This document shows, piece by piece, positions 1 through 10,620 of a stretch of 64,000 nucleotides of DNA (positions are counted from its first letter, which is position 1; the number at the start of each line of letters is the position of its first letter). The notes under the pieces are model-generated. The model saw nothing but the letters and a program-made list of their open reading frames with translations. It had not been told where the DNA came from and searched no databases. The DNA is from an uncultured Gammaproteobacteria bacterium (GTDB taxonomy: Bacteria > Pseudomonadota > Gammaproteobacteria > Arenicellales > Poriferihabitantaceae). The stretch is from assembly GCA_947259885.1 (NCBI GenBank), contig CAMYNW010000005.1, positions 62,001 to 126,000 of the forward strand. The letters run 5' to 3'. The position numbers and the translations under genes were made by a program.

Positions 1-98
1 CGGTGCTACACGCGTGCAGAAAAGTGGAAGAGCTGCTCCAGACAGACAGCAAGGTCCAGGAAGATCATCGCAACCTCCAACGACTGTTTGGTGCATAA
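1..98 (+). CDS. dnaA: DnaA C-terminus (partial, 5' end outside window)
   Basis: Reading from base 3, the sequence encodes about 31 residues and a TAA at 96-98. It starts VLHACRKVEELL and ends QRLFGA, which matches the last helix of the DnaA DNA-binding domain IV and its tail. DnaA is the replication initiator that binds DnaA boxes and opens oriC. Its position directly upstream of dnaN is the usual dnaA-dnaN order and places the window start at the chromosomal origin region. Only the tail is visible, so AAA+ motifs cannot be checked. Confidence 0.9.
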   Translation, partial: VLHACRKVEELLQTDSKVQEDHRNLQRLFGA

Positions 99-417
99 AT
101 TAAGCGTATTTTGTGCCGTTATACTGTAACGGAGAGCAAAGTGGAAGTTTCAAGCAATGAAGGTTTCACCCTGCTTTACTGGATCTGGCAGCAATTTAAT
201 CTGGCTGGATAACCTGTGTTTAACCTGTGGGAAAACAGGCCTTTTTCTGTGTACTGATTGTAGATAATATTAGCCCACATTTTGTTATCTGGTTATGCGG
301 TGTTTGTACATCGTTTTGCTACATTTGGTTGGACAACATCTGTTTGAAAAATAATGTTATTTTAGAGTTATTAACATACTCACAGGGCTTACTATTACTA
401 CTACTAATAAGTTAAAT
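99..417. other. dnaA-dnaN intergenic region, candidate origin segment
   Basis: This 319-base AT-rich spacer holds no convincing gene. A 6-bp inverted repeat (CCGTTA/TAACGG, 116-132) follows dnaA but has no T-run. Two tandem weak matches to a reverse DnaA box (TGTGGATAA) lie at 215-223 (TGTGTTTAA) and 226-234 (TGTGGGAAA), each with two mismatches. AT content rises toward dnaN and ends in the trio element annotated separately. A 62-codon open frame at 227-415 has no ribosome-binding site and a composition expected of noncoding AT-rich DNA. Whether the main DnaA-box cluster lies here or upstream of dnaA cannot be seen. Confidence 0.5.
376..406 (+). promoter_or_regulatory. DnaA-trio-like origin unwinding element
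   Basis: A degenerate DnaA box (ATACTCACA, 376-384; two mismatches to TTATNCACA) is followed by a short GC spacer (GGGC, 385-388). Six uninterrupted triplets follow: TTA CTA TTA CTA CTA CTA (389-406). On the opposite strand these read 3'-[A/G]AT-5', the DnaA-trio consensus. The order box, GC spacer, trios, AT-rich DNA matches the basal unwinding system described for Bacillus subtilis oriC. The element ends 11 bases before the dnaN start. Assignment is by pattern only. Confidence 0.6.
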
Positions 418-1521
418 ATGAAAATTAAAATTGATAGATCAGAGTTATTACCCACATTAACTCTGGTAAGCAGCGTAGTGGAAAAGAGACAGACCTTACC
501 TATTCTCGCGAATCTCTATTTTGGAGTAGAGGATAAAAAGATGACACTGGTGGGGACTGATCTGGAAGTAGAAATATCCGAGTCTATAGAGGGGGTACAG
601 GGCGACAATGGGAACTTTACGGTATCTACACGTAAAATCTTGGATATTTCACGTATGTTACCGGATAATGCATCGATCTCCCTTAAAAGTGATGGGGAAA
701 AAGTCGTCGTTACGTCCGGCAGGAGTCGCTATACCCTGAAAACATTACCTGCTGACGAGTTTCCCCGTATAGAAACAGGAAATTGGGAAGAAAGATTTAA
801 AATCAATCATTTATTCCTTAAAAGACTCCTTGAAAAAACATCTTTCGCGATGGCGGTACAGGATGTACGTTATTACCTTAATGGCGTTCTATTTGAAATT
901 GGCCAGAACAGGATCCGCGCTATTGCGACAGATGGCCATAGACTCGCGCAAAGCGAAGAAGAAATCAATCTATCGATTGACGATATAAGGCAAGTCATCG
1001 TACCCAGAAAAGCTGTATCTGAAATCGCGAGATTCCTGGACAGTGATCAAGAAGTAGACATTCTGATCGAGGTGAGTAAAAACCACCTTAGGCTTTCCCG
1101 CAATGACACCACGCTCATTACAAAACTGATTGATGGAAAATTCCCAGAGTTTAAAGGAGTGTTGGATACAGAATTGAATATTGTAGTGCCTGTAAATCGT
1201 TCAGAACTGATCGATACCTTAACTAGGGCTGCTGTATTAACCACAGACAGATTTAAGGGTGTAAAACTGACGCTTAAGGATGGCACCTTGTCTGTAACGG
1301 CGAACAATCCCGAACAGGAAGAAGCTCTTGAAGAAATGGGTGTGGAATACAAAGGTGATAGCATCGAAACGGGGTACAACGTGGCCTATTTAATCGATGC
1401 TGCGCGGGTTATTTCTGGCGAGAAAGTAGAACTACATTTTCAGGGAAATGATGGAATATGCATACTTAAACAGCCAGGTGATGATGTCTCCACCTGGTTA
1501 GTCATGCCAATGCGCATATAG
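418..1521 (+). CDS. dnaN: DNA polymerase III sliding clamp (beta subunit)
   Basis: This 367-residue protein has the usual beta-clamp length. The ring-shaped dimer encircles DNA and tethers Pol III and other partners. Family segments seen include the N-terminal RSELLPTL, the TLPILAN stretch, the domain 2 stretch RAIATDGHRLA, and the C-terminal end VMPMRI that lines the partner-binding pocket. Three repeated clamp folds are implied by length. The ATG at 418 lacks a strong Shine-Dalgarno and sits 11 bases after the trio element, so origin DNA and the translation start almost touch. A terminator follows. Normally recF comes next, but here it does not. Confidence 0.98.
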   Translation: MKIKIDRSELLPTLTLVSSVVEKRQTLPILANLYFGVEDKKMTLVGTDLEVEISESIEGVQGDNGNFTVSTRKILDISRMLPDNASISLKSDGEKVVVTSGRSRYTLKTLPADEFPRIETGNWEERFKINHLFLKRLLEKTSFAMAVQDVRYYLNGVLFEIGQNRIRAIATDGHRLAQSEEEINLSIDDIRQVIVPRKAVSEIARFLDSDQEVDILIEVSKNHLRLSRNDTTLITKLIDGKFPEFKGVLDTELNIVVPVNRSELIDTLTRAAVLTTDRFKGVKLTLKDGTLSVTANNPEQEEALEEMGVEYKGDSIETGYNVAYLIDAARVISGEKVELHFQGNDGICILKQPGDDVSTWLVMPMRI

Positions 1522-1546
1522 ACTAGATCAAACTTAATTACTCATT

Positions 1547-1570
1547 AAAACCGGCCCTGGGCCGGTTTTA
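1547..1570 (+). terminator. Rho-independent terminator after dnaN
   Basis: A near-perfect palindrome AAAACCGGCCC-T-GGGCCGGTTTT spans 1547-1569, about 25 bases after the dnaN stop. It folds into a GC-rich hairpin with A/T flanks, so it could terminate in both directions. It ends dnaN transcription where recF would be expected to continue the operon. Confidence 0.8.
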
Positions 1571-1571
1571 T

Positions 1572-1587
1572 TGTTTCACGTGAAACA
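1572..1587. promoter_or_regulatory. parS centromere site 1
   Basis: TGTTTCACGTGAAACA is a perfect 16-bp palindrome identical to the consensus parS bound by ParB (Spo0J). ParB loads on parS, spreads, and with ParA and SMC organises and segregates origin regions. parS sites cluster near oriC, which fits dnaA/dnaN next door. It lies directly after the dnaN terminator. parA and parB are not in this window. Confidence 0.93.
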
Positions 1588-1628
1588 TCCCGTCGAGATG
1601 GTTTGTCTGTTTTTCTAAGAAGTATAGC

Positions 1629-1639
1629 TGTAATCCCCC
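1629..1639 (+). repeat. IS left terminal inverted repeat and adjacent target duplication
   Basis: The tip TGTAATCCCCC is the exact reverse complement of 2659-2669. The four bases before it (TAGC, 1625-1628) are repeated right after the other end, marking the insertion target. Confidence 0.88.
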
Positions 1640-1676
1640 CATTTATAACCGATCCTAGAAGTAGACATAAATTAAT

Positions 1677-2344
1677 TTAAGCTGCTTTTACTAGTTTCTG
1701 CCTTGGAGTGAACCCACCCAACGCCATATTGGGTCTTTAATTATTGTAACGCCACAACCACTCTGTGGCAGTCCTCTGAGCATGATCGATTGATTCGAAT
1801 AGATGTTCATCCAGCCACTCATGGCGGACAGTTCGGTCGAATCTTTCGACATAGGCGTTCTGTGTTGGCTTTCCTGGTTGAATAAATTGCAGATGGATAT
1901 TTCTCTTCTTTGCCCAGGTCTGGAATTCTCAGCTACACATCTCGCTGCCGTTATCTGATCGTATGACCTTTGGCTTACTGCGCCATTCGATGACCTGGTC
2001 GAGCATGCGTATGATTCTCTGGGCGGTCTCGTTTGAGCCGCCTGCGGGGTTTTATGCGCAGATTAAGCCAACTCCCGATAGATACGGTAAATGCGCTTGT
2101 GGTTGTAGCGAAAGCCTTTAACGTTGCGAATATATAGATAACACAACCCGAACCCCCAGCGTCGGTTTGTGTAGGTCAAATGCAGCAGCCAATCTGCAAT
2201 CAACGCATTATCATCGTTCAACTTCGCCTGATAGCGATAGCACGTCTCTGATATAGCAAAGGCCTTGCAGGACATGCGTATCGATATGCCGTATTCCTTC
2301 ACCGCCCGTACTGCCATCTCGGCCCAATGAGACGGCTTTACCAC
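1677..2344 (-). pseudogene. IS3-family transposase orfB, frameshifted and internally deleted
   Basis: The reading starts at about 2344 (MVKPSHWAEM) and runs through the HTH_21-like region to HKRIYRIYREL. It breaks there: the expected continuation LNLRIKPRRRLKR is one frame away. The sequence then jumps to ETAQRIIRMLDQ in a third frame. About 65 codons of the integrase core, including the first catalytic Asp, are missing. The rest (SDNGSE, NAYVERFDRTVRHEWL, RPNMALGG) is readable but carries in-frame stops after EMCS and in the YNN-RPNM stretch. The end is a TAA at 1677-1679. It cannot encode an active enzyme. Confidence 0.9.
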
Positions 2345-2604
2345 TTTTTTTCTAGCGCCTCGGTAACAATCTCGGCTTTGAGTTTCTCCTCCGCATACAT
2401 CCGTTTAAGGCGCGCATTCTCCACCTCAAGCTCCTTCATCCGCTTCATCATTGATGTATCCATGCCGCCATACTTGGCGCGCCACTTGTAGAAACTGGCA
2501 TCACTCATGCCGTGCTTTCGGCATAATTCAGCGACAGGTATCCCGGCTTCCGCTTCTTTAAGTATCTGAAATATCTGACTTTCCGAGTATCTTGATTTCT
2601 TCAT
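2338..2604 (-). CDS. IS3-family transposase orfA (HTH protein)
   Basis: This 88-residue protein has the form of the IS3 orfA DNA-binding subunit (HTH_Tnp_1). A helix-turn-helix covers about residues 5-45 (SESQIFQILKEAEAG, CRKHGMSDASFYKW). A leucine-zipper-like coiled coil runs from about 50 to 85 (MKELEVENARLKRM). Its 3' end carries an A-rich run (GAAAAAAAG) where IS3 elements make the OrfAB fusion by -1 frameshifting. The frame is intact, but its orfB partner is dead, so at most it can bind the element's own ends. Confidence 0.88.
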   Translation of the reverse strand: MKKSRYSESQIFQILKEAEAGIPVAELCRKHGMSDASFYKWRAKYGGMDTSMMKRMKELEVENARLKRMYAEEKLKAEIVTEALEKKW

Positions 2605-2658
2605 TCGTAGAATCTCCTCTTAGGTGAAAAAATCTACTTCTAAACTCGATTAATTTCC

Positions 2659-2669
2659 GGGGGATTACA
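2659..2669 (-). repeat. IS right terminal inverted repeat and adjacent target duplication
   Basis: GGGGGATTACA is the reverse complement of the left tip at 1629-1639. TAGC at 2670-2673 is the second copy of the 4-bp target duplication. The TAGAAGTAGA block recurs further inside, as at the left end. Confidence 0.88.
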
Positions 2670-5741
<3,072 letters not shown>

Positions 5742-5951
5742 CCGTTGAGTTTTGGCATCGAAGCAGTCTCTAATGGGTGCTGGCTCTGATCTGATTAGGC
5801 AAGTAAGAGGTCACTATCGAATTCAATGATGCGTCCTTACCCATTAAGCATAGAGCTAAGTCGCGATCACTTTATCGAAGGACTCCTTCTGCGCCGAGTA
5901 ACGAAGTTGCCGACGGCGGGAAACAATCTAAATAAGCACTTTCTCTACTGA

Positions 5952-6521
5952 CTAATAATCGAAATTTTTAGGTTCGGCGAAGACACTCTCGACCATAGGT
6001 CGAAAAAACTCCAGTGGCATGGAGGTAAAATCAGGATCAAAGCAGTTCTGATCGTAATTAGCGCAAAAACTCACACAGTCCAGGTACCAGGGATTGTCCT
6101 TATGCACGTCCCGCGCGTTTCGGTCTCGGTCAAAATGATGGGCATAGTAATAAGCCTGGAACAATCCGTGGTGTTTGATGATCCAATGGATGCGCTCAGA
6201 GACATATGGCCTCAGAATCGCCGCAGCCATCTCACTGTGCGAATGGGGCGCCAGAGGGTCGCCAATGTCATGCAAGAGCGCAGCCACGACCATTTCTTCA
6301 TCTTCTCCTTCTTCCCAGGCTCTTGTCGCTGACTGCAGGGAATGCTCCAGTCTGGAAACCTTATATCCACCAAATGAATGCTCAAGCTCGCTAAGAGCGT
6401 CGAGTAAGCGATCAGGCAGGGATTCGTTATAGACATGTTCCTGCTCAGTCAAAAAAACGTACTCCTCCTTGGTTCCATCTTCCATGTGAATAAAGTCGAC
6501 GGTTTTTAATGGTTGATTCAT
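5952..6521 (-). CDS. HD-domain protein, PhnZ/MIOX-like oxygenase family
   Basis: A 189-residue cytosolic protein. An HD metal site is visible: H60 in RLEHSLQ, H84-D85 in ALLHDIGD, H93/H95 in PHSHSE and H117/H118 in IKHHG. The GGYKVSRLEHSLQ segment and the D-rich tail (YDQNCFDPDF) resemble the small mixed-valent di-iron HD oxygenases related to PhnZ and inositol oxygenase, rather than nucleotide phosphohydrolases. The substrate cannot be read from sequence, and there are no phosphonate genes nearby. It lies just downstream of the ArsC-family gene on the same strand with a 42-base gap, so they may be cotranscribed. Confidence 0.72.
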   Translation of the reverse strand: MNQPLKTVDFIHMEDGTKEEYVFLTEQEHVYNESLPDRLLDALSELEHSFGGYKVSRLEHSLQSATRAWEEGEDEEMVVAALLHDIGDPLAPHSHSEMAAAILRPYVSERIHWIIKHHGLFQAYYYAHHFDRDRNARDVHKDNPWYLDCVSFCANYDQNCFDPDFTSMPLEFFRPMVESVFAEPKNFDY

Positions 6522-6563
6522 ATCATAGGCCAGTTAGTTTATTCGGAATTCGGCAGCTGGGCA

Positions 6564-6911
6564 TTATTTAAATAACGACAATACTGCTTCGGGCGGCCGA
6601 CCTATAGCCGCCTTGCCGGCGTGCGTGACAATAGGTCGTTCCAGCAAAATTGGATTTTCCAGTATGTGTTTAATTAATGTGTACTCGTCTTGATCACTGT
6701 TCGCAATATTAAGTTCTTTATAAACTGATTCACCGGTTCGCATGATATCGTGAATAGAGCAGCCAAGAGCCACTGTAATTTCTTTAAGCACATCGTCATT
6801 TGGCGGAGAGTCGAGATACAACACAACTTCGGGGTCTATCCCATGTTCTTGGAGCAGTGCTAAGGTCGCCCGAGATTTCGAGCAGCGTGGATTATGATAA
6901 ATGCGAGTCAC
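6564..6911 (-). CDS. ArsC/YfgD-family reductase
   Basis: A 115-residue thioredoxin-fold protein of the glutaredoxin-dependent arsenate reductase family. C10 lies in the active-site loop HNPRCSKSR. The distal arginines are in LERPIV (R92) and IGRPPEAVL (R105). Length and the CSKSR loop match the shorter YfgD branch better than plasmid ArsC, whose loop is CGTSR. Arsenate reduction is known for the family but unproven for this branch, and no arsenite pump or ArsR lies nearby. Its start faces yihY, so the spacer 6912-6988 should hold both promoters. Confidence 0.88.
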   Translation of the reverse strand: MTRIYHNPRCSKSRATLALLQEHGIDPEVVLYLDSPPNDDVLKEITVALGCSIHDIMRTGESVYKELNIANSDQDEYTLIKHILENPILLERPIVTHAGKAAIGRPPEAVLSLFK

Positions 6912-6988
6912 AGGATATCTGCACCAGAAAAAAGTCTATTGGTATACTGATGGGAATATAAAACCGTTGAAGCCTGGAGGCAATACAG

Positions 6989-7864
6989 TTGAACTCACAC
7001 ATGCAGACAGGGAGTCGCCTGATACAGATTATCATCGACATACTGAGGCGCTTCGACCAAGATCGATGCTTCAGAGTAGCTTCAGCCTTAGCGTTTACCA
7101 CGCTACTGGCATTGGTGCCGTTGGCTACAGTGATATTCTCAATGTTATCGCTATTCCCTGTTTTTGAGCAGTGGTCCGGGGAGTTGGAGGCATTCATTTT
7201 CAAAAACTTTGTGCCCACAGCGGGAGACGCCGTTAGCACTTACATTCGAGATTTCTCCAGCCAAGCTGGACGTCTGACCGCGGTGGGGCTGATTTTCTTG
7301 CTGGTAAGCACGCTCTTATTACTTTCAACTATCGAAGATGCATTCAATGACATTTGGCGGGTAAAACGAGGAAGACTCTTGTTTCAACGGCTGATTTTGT
7401 ATTGGGCAGTTGTAACATTAGGACCTATGTTGACAGCCGTCAGTTTGTCAATGAGTTCGACTCTACTGTCGATGAAAATGTTCTCCGAACAATCGTTAGT
7501 TGCGGGGGCAACGCAACTCATACTGGGGTATTTGCCCATCTTATTTGAGCTCGGGGCCTATATCGTTTTTTACAAGGCAATACCCAACACCGAAGTTAAA
7601 ATGCGGCACGCTTTAATAGGTGCCGTGGTGGCCACCATTTTATTCGAGCTGACCAAGCTCGGATTCGCCTTTTACATTCTGAACTTTCGTTCCTATCAAC
7701 TCATATATGGCGCACTTGCGACGATCCCGATATTTTTTATCTGGGTGTATCTTTGCTGGCTGGTTATGCTGCTCGGGGCTGTGGTGGCAGCGGAGTTAAA
7801 ATCCCGGGAACAAAAACCGGCACAACAGGCCACAGCTGGAGAGATCCTAGTGGACGTTCGGTAA
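6989..7864 (+). CDS. yihY: YihY/BrkB-family inner membrane protein
   Basis: A 291-residue protein with about six hydrophobic segments and the family patterns ALAFTTLLALVPL near the N-terminus, TIEDAFNDIWRV, and PIFFIWVYLCWLVMLLGAVVAAEL. The family was once called RNase BN, but that activity belongs to another protein. Its function is unknown, and transport has been proposed. The start is probably TTG at 6989, because GGAGG at 6976-6980 sits eight bases upstream. The first ATG, at 7001, is 20 bases from it. It ends 10 bases before the mrcB stop, so the two genes converge. Confidence 0.92.
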   Translation: MNSHMQTGSRLIQIIIDILRRFDQDRCFRVASALAFTTLLALVPLATVIFSMLSLFPVFEQWSGELEAFIFKNFVPTAGDAVSTYIRDFSSQAGRLTAVGLIFLLVSTLLLLSTIEDAFNDIWRVKRGRLLFQRLILYWAVVTLGPMLTAVSLSMSSTLLSMKMFSEQSLVAGATQLILGYLPILFELGAYIVFYKAIPNTEVKMRHALIGAVVATILFELTKLGFAFYILNFRSYQLIYGALATIPIFFIWVYLCWLVMLLGAVVAAELKSREQKPAQQATAGEILVDVR

Positions 7865-7874
7865 ATAGAAACAA

Positions 7875-10253
7875 CTAGCGTTTTTGTTCGATACTGCGTT
7901 CTATCACCTTTGGAATAGTCTTGGGATCCGCTACCCGAATATTGAACCAGCTCTGGACTCGCCCTAAAACGCCTGCGCAGGGCGAATATTTTCTTATTGG
8001 ATCACTGCGCATCACGGGTATTGAGAGCCTGTCGGTGCAGCCGAACTTGGCCAGCAAACCGTTGGAGGGATCCACTTGCACGTACTCTATCTCACCCGGT
8101 GGATCGAATTGTGCAGGCTGCAACCATAGCTCAGACATAATTTTTTCCCACACGCGCATCGCACCGCTGGATCCGGTTAAACCAAACGGTTTGTTATCAT
8201 CCCTGCCAACCCACACAACGCTGAGCAAATTGCCACTATAACCAGCGAACCAGCTGTCTCGGTAATTGTCAGTAGTGCCGGTTTTTCCAGCGAGTTGCAG
8301 CGCAGGGTCGAAACGCCCCGCAAGCCGGGCTGCGGTGCCCCGCAGCACTACCTGTTTCAAAGCATAATCCACCAGGTAAGCGGGCCCATGCTCAATGACC
8401 TGCTTTTGTTTTTGTGAGAATCGCGCGATCACCTCGTTTTGTCTGTTGCTGATTTTGCTGATGGAACTGAGCGGTGCGCGAACACCGTGATTGGCGATGG
8501 ACTGGTATAGCTGCGCGATCTCCAATGGGCTATGATCATTAGCGCCAAGCAGAAGCGACGGGTAGTCTTTAAGTTTACGACTGATGCCTAGCCGATTTAT
8601 GGTTTCAATTACGTTTTCTACCCCTACCGACATACCGACTCTGACGGTGGGAACATTGTAAGAGCGAGTCAGTGCATCCAAAACATTGGTTTCTCCACGA
8701 AATGTCTGGTCGTAGTTCTGAGGTGACCAGGGTTCACCGTTTTGAGGGGTCAACGTCAGAGGAGTGTCCTCGACTATGGTTGCCAGATTGTATCTAGCTG
8801 GCTGCTCAAGTGCGGTCAAGTACACCAGGGGTTTGACCAGGCTGCCAATAGGCCGTTGTGCATCTATAGCGCGATTGAAGCCTGAATATCCTCTCTGGCG
8901 GTCTCCTACCAGGCCCAGGATATCGCCACTTTGCACCTCAATAACAATTACGGCGCCTTGTAGAACACCGGATTCAATTCCATGGTTTTTTTCCAGAACG
9001 GATAGAGTGCTGGATAACGCGGTCTGGGCGGTAGACTGGACATCAGGGTCCAGCGTAGTGAACAGTTTAAGGCCATCGCTTCGTAGTACATCTTCAGAAA
9101 AATACTGTCGAATCTGCCTGTGCAAATAATCGACATAAGCCGGAAATCGATTGTTAGTTGACGGCCGATGGGGTGCAATATCCAGCGGCAGTTCTCCCAA
9201 CGTGCGTGCCGTTACATCGGTTATAGCGCCCACCTTGGCCAGGGTTTTCAAAACCAGATTACGCCGCGACAACGCGCGTTCGGGATGTCGTCTTGGGTTG
9301 TAGTAAGACGGCGCGGGAATCATGCCGACTAGAAGAGCGCTTTCATGCAGTTTGAGCTGTCCTACAGGTCGTGCAAAATAGTACTCGCTTGCCAGTGCGA
9401 ATCCGTGCACGGCGCGATTGCCGGCTTGACCCAGAAAAATTTCATTCAGGTAGTGTTCGAGAATTTCCGCCTTGCTATACCGAAACTCCATTACGATGGC
9501 CATCAGGGCCTCGATGGCTTTTCTAGAAATAGAGCGTTCGGGACTTAGAAACAAATTCTTAACCAGTTGCTGGGTAATCGTGCTTCCGCCCTGAACGGCC
9601 TGCCTCTTAATCAGGTTGTTGTAGAACGCTCGAAGTATGGCAACCAGATCAACACCAATATGACTCTCAAAATTGCGGTCTTCCATGGCCAACAGGGCCT
9701 GTATTAAAAGCTCCGGCATCTGATGTAATTGGAGTGCGATGCGGTCTTCGTAAGGGCCAAGCTGAAGGCTGCCAATAAATTCGGGCTCGAGGGCGGCCGA
9801 CTCTAAGAGATTGCCATTGGCATGGTCGAGAATTCGACTTAAACCCGCTTTACCAAATTCAAGTCGAACCAGAGGCGGCTGGTCAGGTGCGCCAGGAACA
9901 GGGTTGATAAATACGTCCATCTGGTTTCCCGCGACCACATAACTGCCGGCCCCAGACACTTTGTCAACTCTGCGATAGCCAAGATAATCCAGCGTATCGG
10001 TGACCTTGTCCTGACGAAGGTTTTGGTCTGGCGCGAGTATCAGCGAACGCGCATAGATGTGAGCCGGTTGGGGATGAATACCCGCTTCAAATCGCTGTTG
10101 AATCTGGTAATCAAGATAAATCAGAAAACCGCCAATACATAACGCGACGGCGATAGTAACTTTGAAAACCACCGGCCAGAAAAAGCCAAAAGAGAACGAT
10201 GGCCGTTTTGTTCGACGCTTACGCGGTTTTTTTTTGCGAGTCACCATCAGCAA
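7875..10253 (-). CDS. mrcB: Penicillin-binding protein 1B, bifunctional peptidoglycan synthase
   Basis: A 792-residue class A PBP. A basic cytosolic tail (KKKPRKRRTKR) precedes one membrane segment (about 22-48) and a UB2H-like domain (about 65-150). The GT51 transglycosylase has E191 in AMEDRNFESH and QGGSTITQQL (221-230). The transpeptidase has SLVK (S471), SYN (531-533) and KTGTT (from 657). It polymerises and crosslinks lipid II in the periplasm. The UB2H domain binds LpoB in enterobacteria, but no LpoB gene is seen here. The gene starts one base after the DUF2007-type gene stop, so they are likely coupled. Confidence 0.96.
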   Translation of the reverse strand: MLMVTRKKKPRKRRTKRPSFSFGFFWPVVFKVTIAVALCIGGFLIYLDYQIQQRFEAGIHPQPAHIYARSLILAPDQNLRQDKVTDTLDYLGYRRVDKVSGAGSYVVAGNQMDVFINPVPGAPDQPPLVRLEFGKAGLSRILDHANGNLLESAALEPEFIGSLQLGPYEDRIALQLHQMPELLIQALLAMEDRNFESHIGVDLVAILRAFYNNLIKRQAVQGGSTITQQLVKNLFLSPERSISRKAIEALMAIVMEFRYSKAEILEHYLNEIFLGQAGNRAVHGFALASEYYFARPVGQLKLHESALLVGMIPAPSYYNPRRHPERALSRRNLVLKTLAKVGAITDVTARTLGELPLDIAPHRPSTNNRFPAYVDYLHRQIRQYFSEDVLRSDGLKLFTTLDPDVQSTAQTALSSTLSVLEKNHGIESGVLQGAVIVIEVQSGDILGLVGDRQRGYSGFNRAIDAQRPIGSLVKPLVYLTALEQPARYNLATIVEDTPLTLTPQNGEPWSPQNYDQTFRGETNVLDALTRSYNVPTVRVGMSVGVENVIETINRLGISRKLKDYPSLLLGANDHSPLEIAQLYQSIANHGVRAPLSSISKISNRQNEVIARFSQKQKQVIEHGPAYLVDYALKQVVLRGTAARLAGRFDPALQLAGKTGTTDNYRDSWFAGYSGNLLSVVWVGRDDNKPFGLTGSSGAMRVWEKIMSELWLQPAQFDPPGEIEYVQVDPSNGLLAKFGCTDRLSIPVMRSDPIRKYSPCAGVLGRVQSWFNIRVADPKTIPKVIERSIEQKR

Positions 10254-10550
10254 TCAGAGCTGAAGCTGACACTGCCAGCAAATATCGAAGCCTGCTGGAT
10301 TGGATTCCCCACAATGCTGGCAAAAAATGATTTTACCGCTATCAGCAAACTCAATCTGGGAGATTAATTGTCTGGCCAGGGACAGGTCTGAATCGCGCCT
10401 AACCCAGACCTCCGGTGAAGTAACTGGCAGCTCACCCAAAGCGCCGAGGGCATTCTGATGAAAAATTTCGCAAGGCACACCATTACCATGCAGCCAGTCA
10501 GCAACCAGTTGACTGTCCACAAGCGTGTCAGCGATATAAGCTCTCTTCAT
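10254..10550 (-). CDS. DUF2007-type small protein with C-terminal zinc ribbon
   Basis: About 98 residues from the ATG at 10550 (MKRAYIADTL). An in-frame TTG 36 bases upstream has no support. The first two thirds look like the DUF2007 ferredoxin-like fold (SQLVADWLHGNGVPCEIF, EVWVRRDSDLSLARQLI). The end carries two cysteine knuckles, FCQHCGESNPAGFDICWQC, typical of a rubredoxin-like zinc ribbon. DUF2007 proteins are called putative signal-transducing proteins without a proven function. It abuts mrcB with no spacer, suggesting a shared transcript with the cell-wall synthase gene. Confidence 0.72.
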   Translation of the reverse strand: MKRAYIADTLVDSQLVADWLHGNGVPCEIFHQNALGALGELPVTSPEVWVRRDSDLSLARQLISQIEFADSGKIIFCQHCGESNPAGFDICWQCQLQL

Positions 10551-10620
10551 TAGGGTGGCGATACCCGATGACAGCAGAAACAGCAATTAATCACACCAAA
10601 CAATGATCAAAGTGCGCTAG

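Larger units (their letters stand above)
1629..2669 (-). mobile_element. Degenerate IS3-family (IS407-like) insertion sequence
   Basis: A 1041-bp element is bounded by matching ends: TGTAATCCCCC (1629-1639) and GGGGGATTACA (2659-2669). Internal matching blocks TAGAAGTAGA lie about 27 bases in from each tip. It is flanked by a 4-bp direct repeat TAGC (1625-1628 and 2670-2673), the duplication size typical of the IS407 group. Inside are a leftward orfA with an intact frame and a broken orfB. The element is about 200 bp shorter than typical relatives because orfB carries an internal deletion. It has inserted between two parS sites. Confidence 0.9.

Noticed and set aside
227..415. 62-codon rightward frame in the dnaA-dnaN spacer
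   Set aside because: No ribosome-binding site, overlaps the trio element, and composition matches AT-rich noncoding DNA.
1640..2060. Possible second transposase gene beside orfA
   Set aside because: It is the 3' part of the same orfB in other frames, joined after an internal deletion.
6564..6911. Arsenic-resistance operon
   Set aside because: Only an ArsC/YfgD-like reductase is present. No ArsR, pump or methylase is adjacent.
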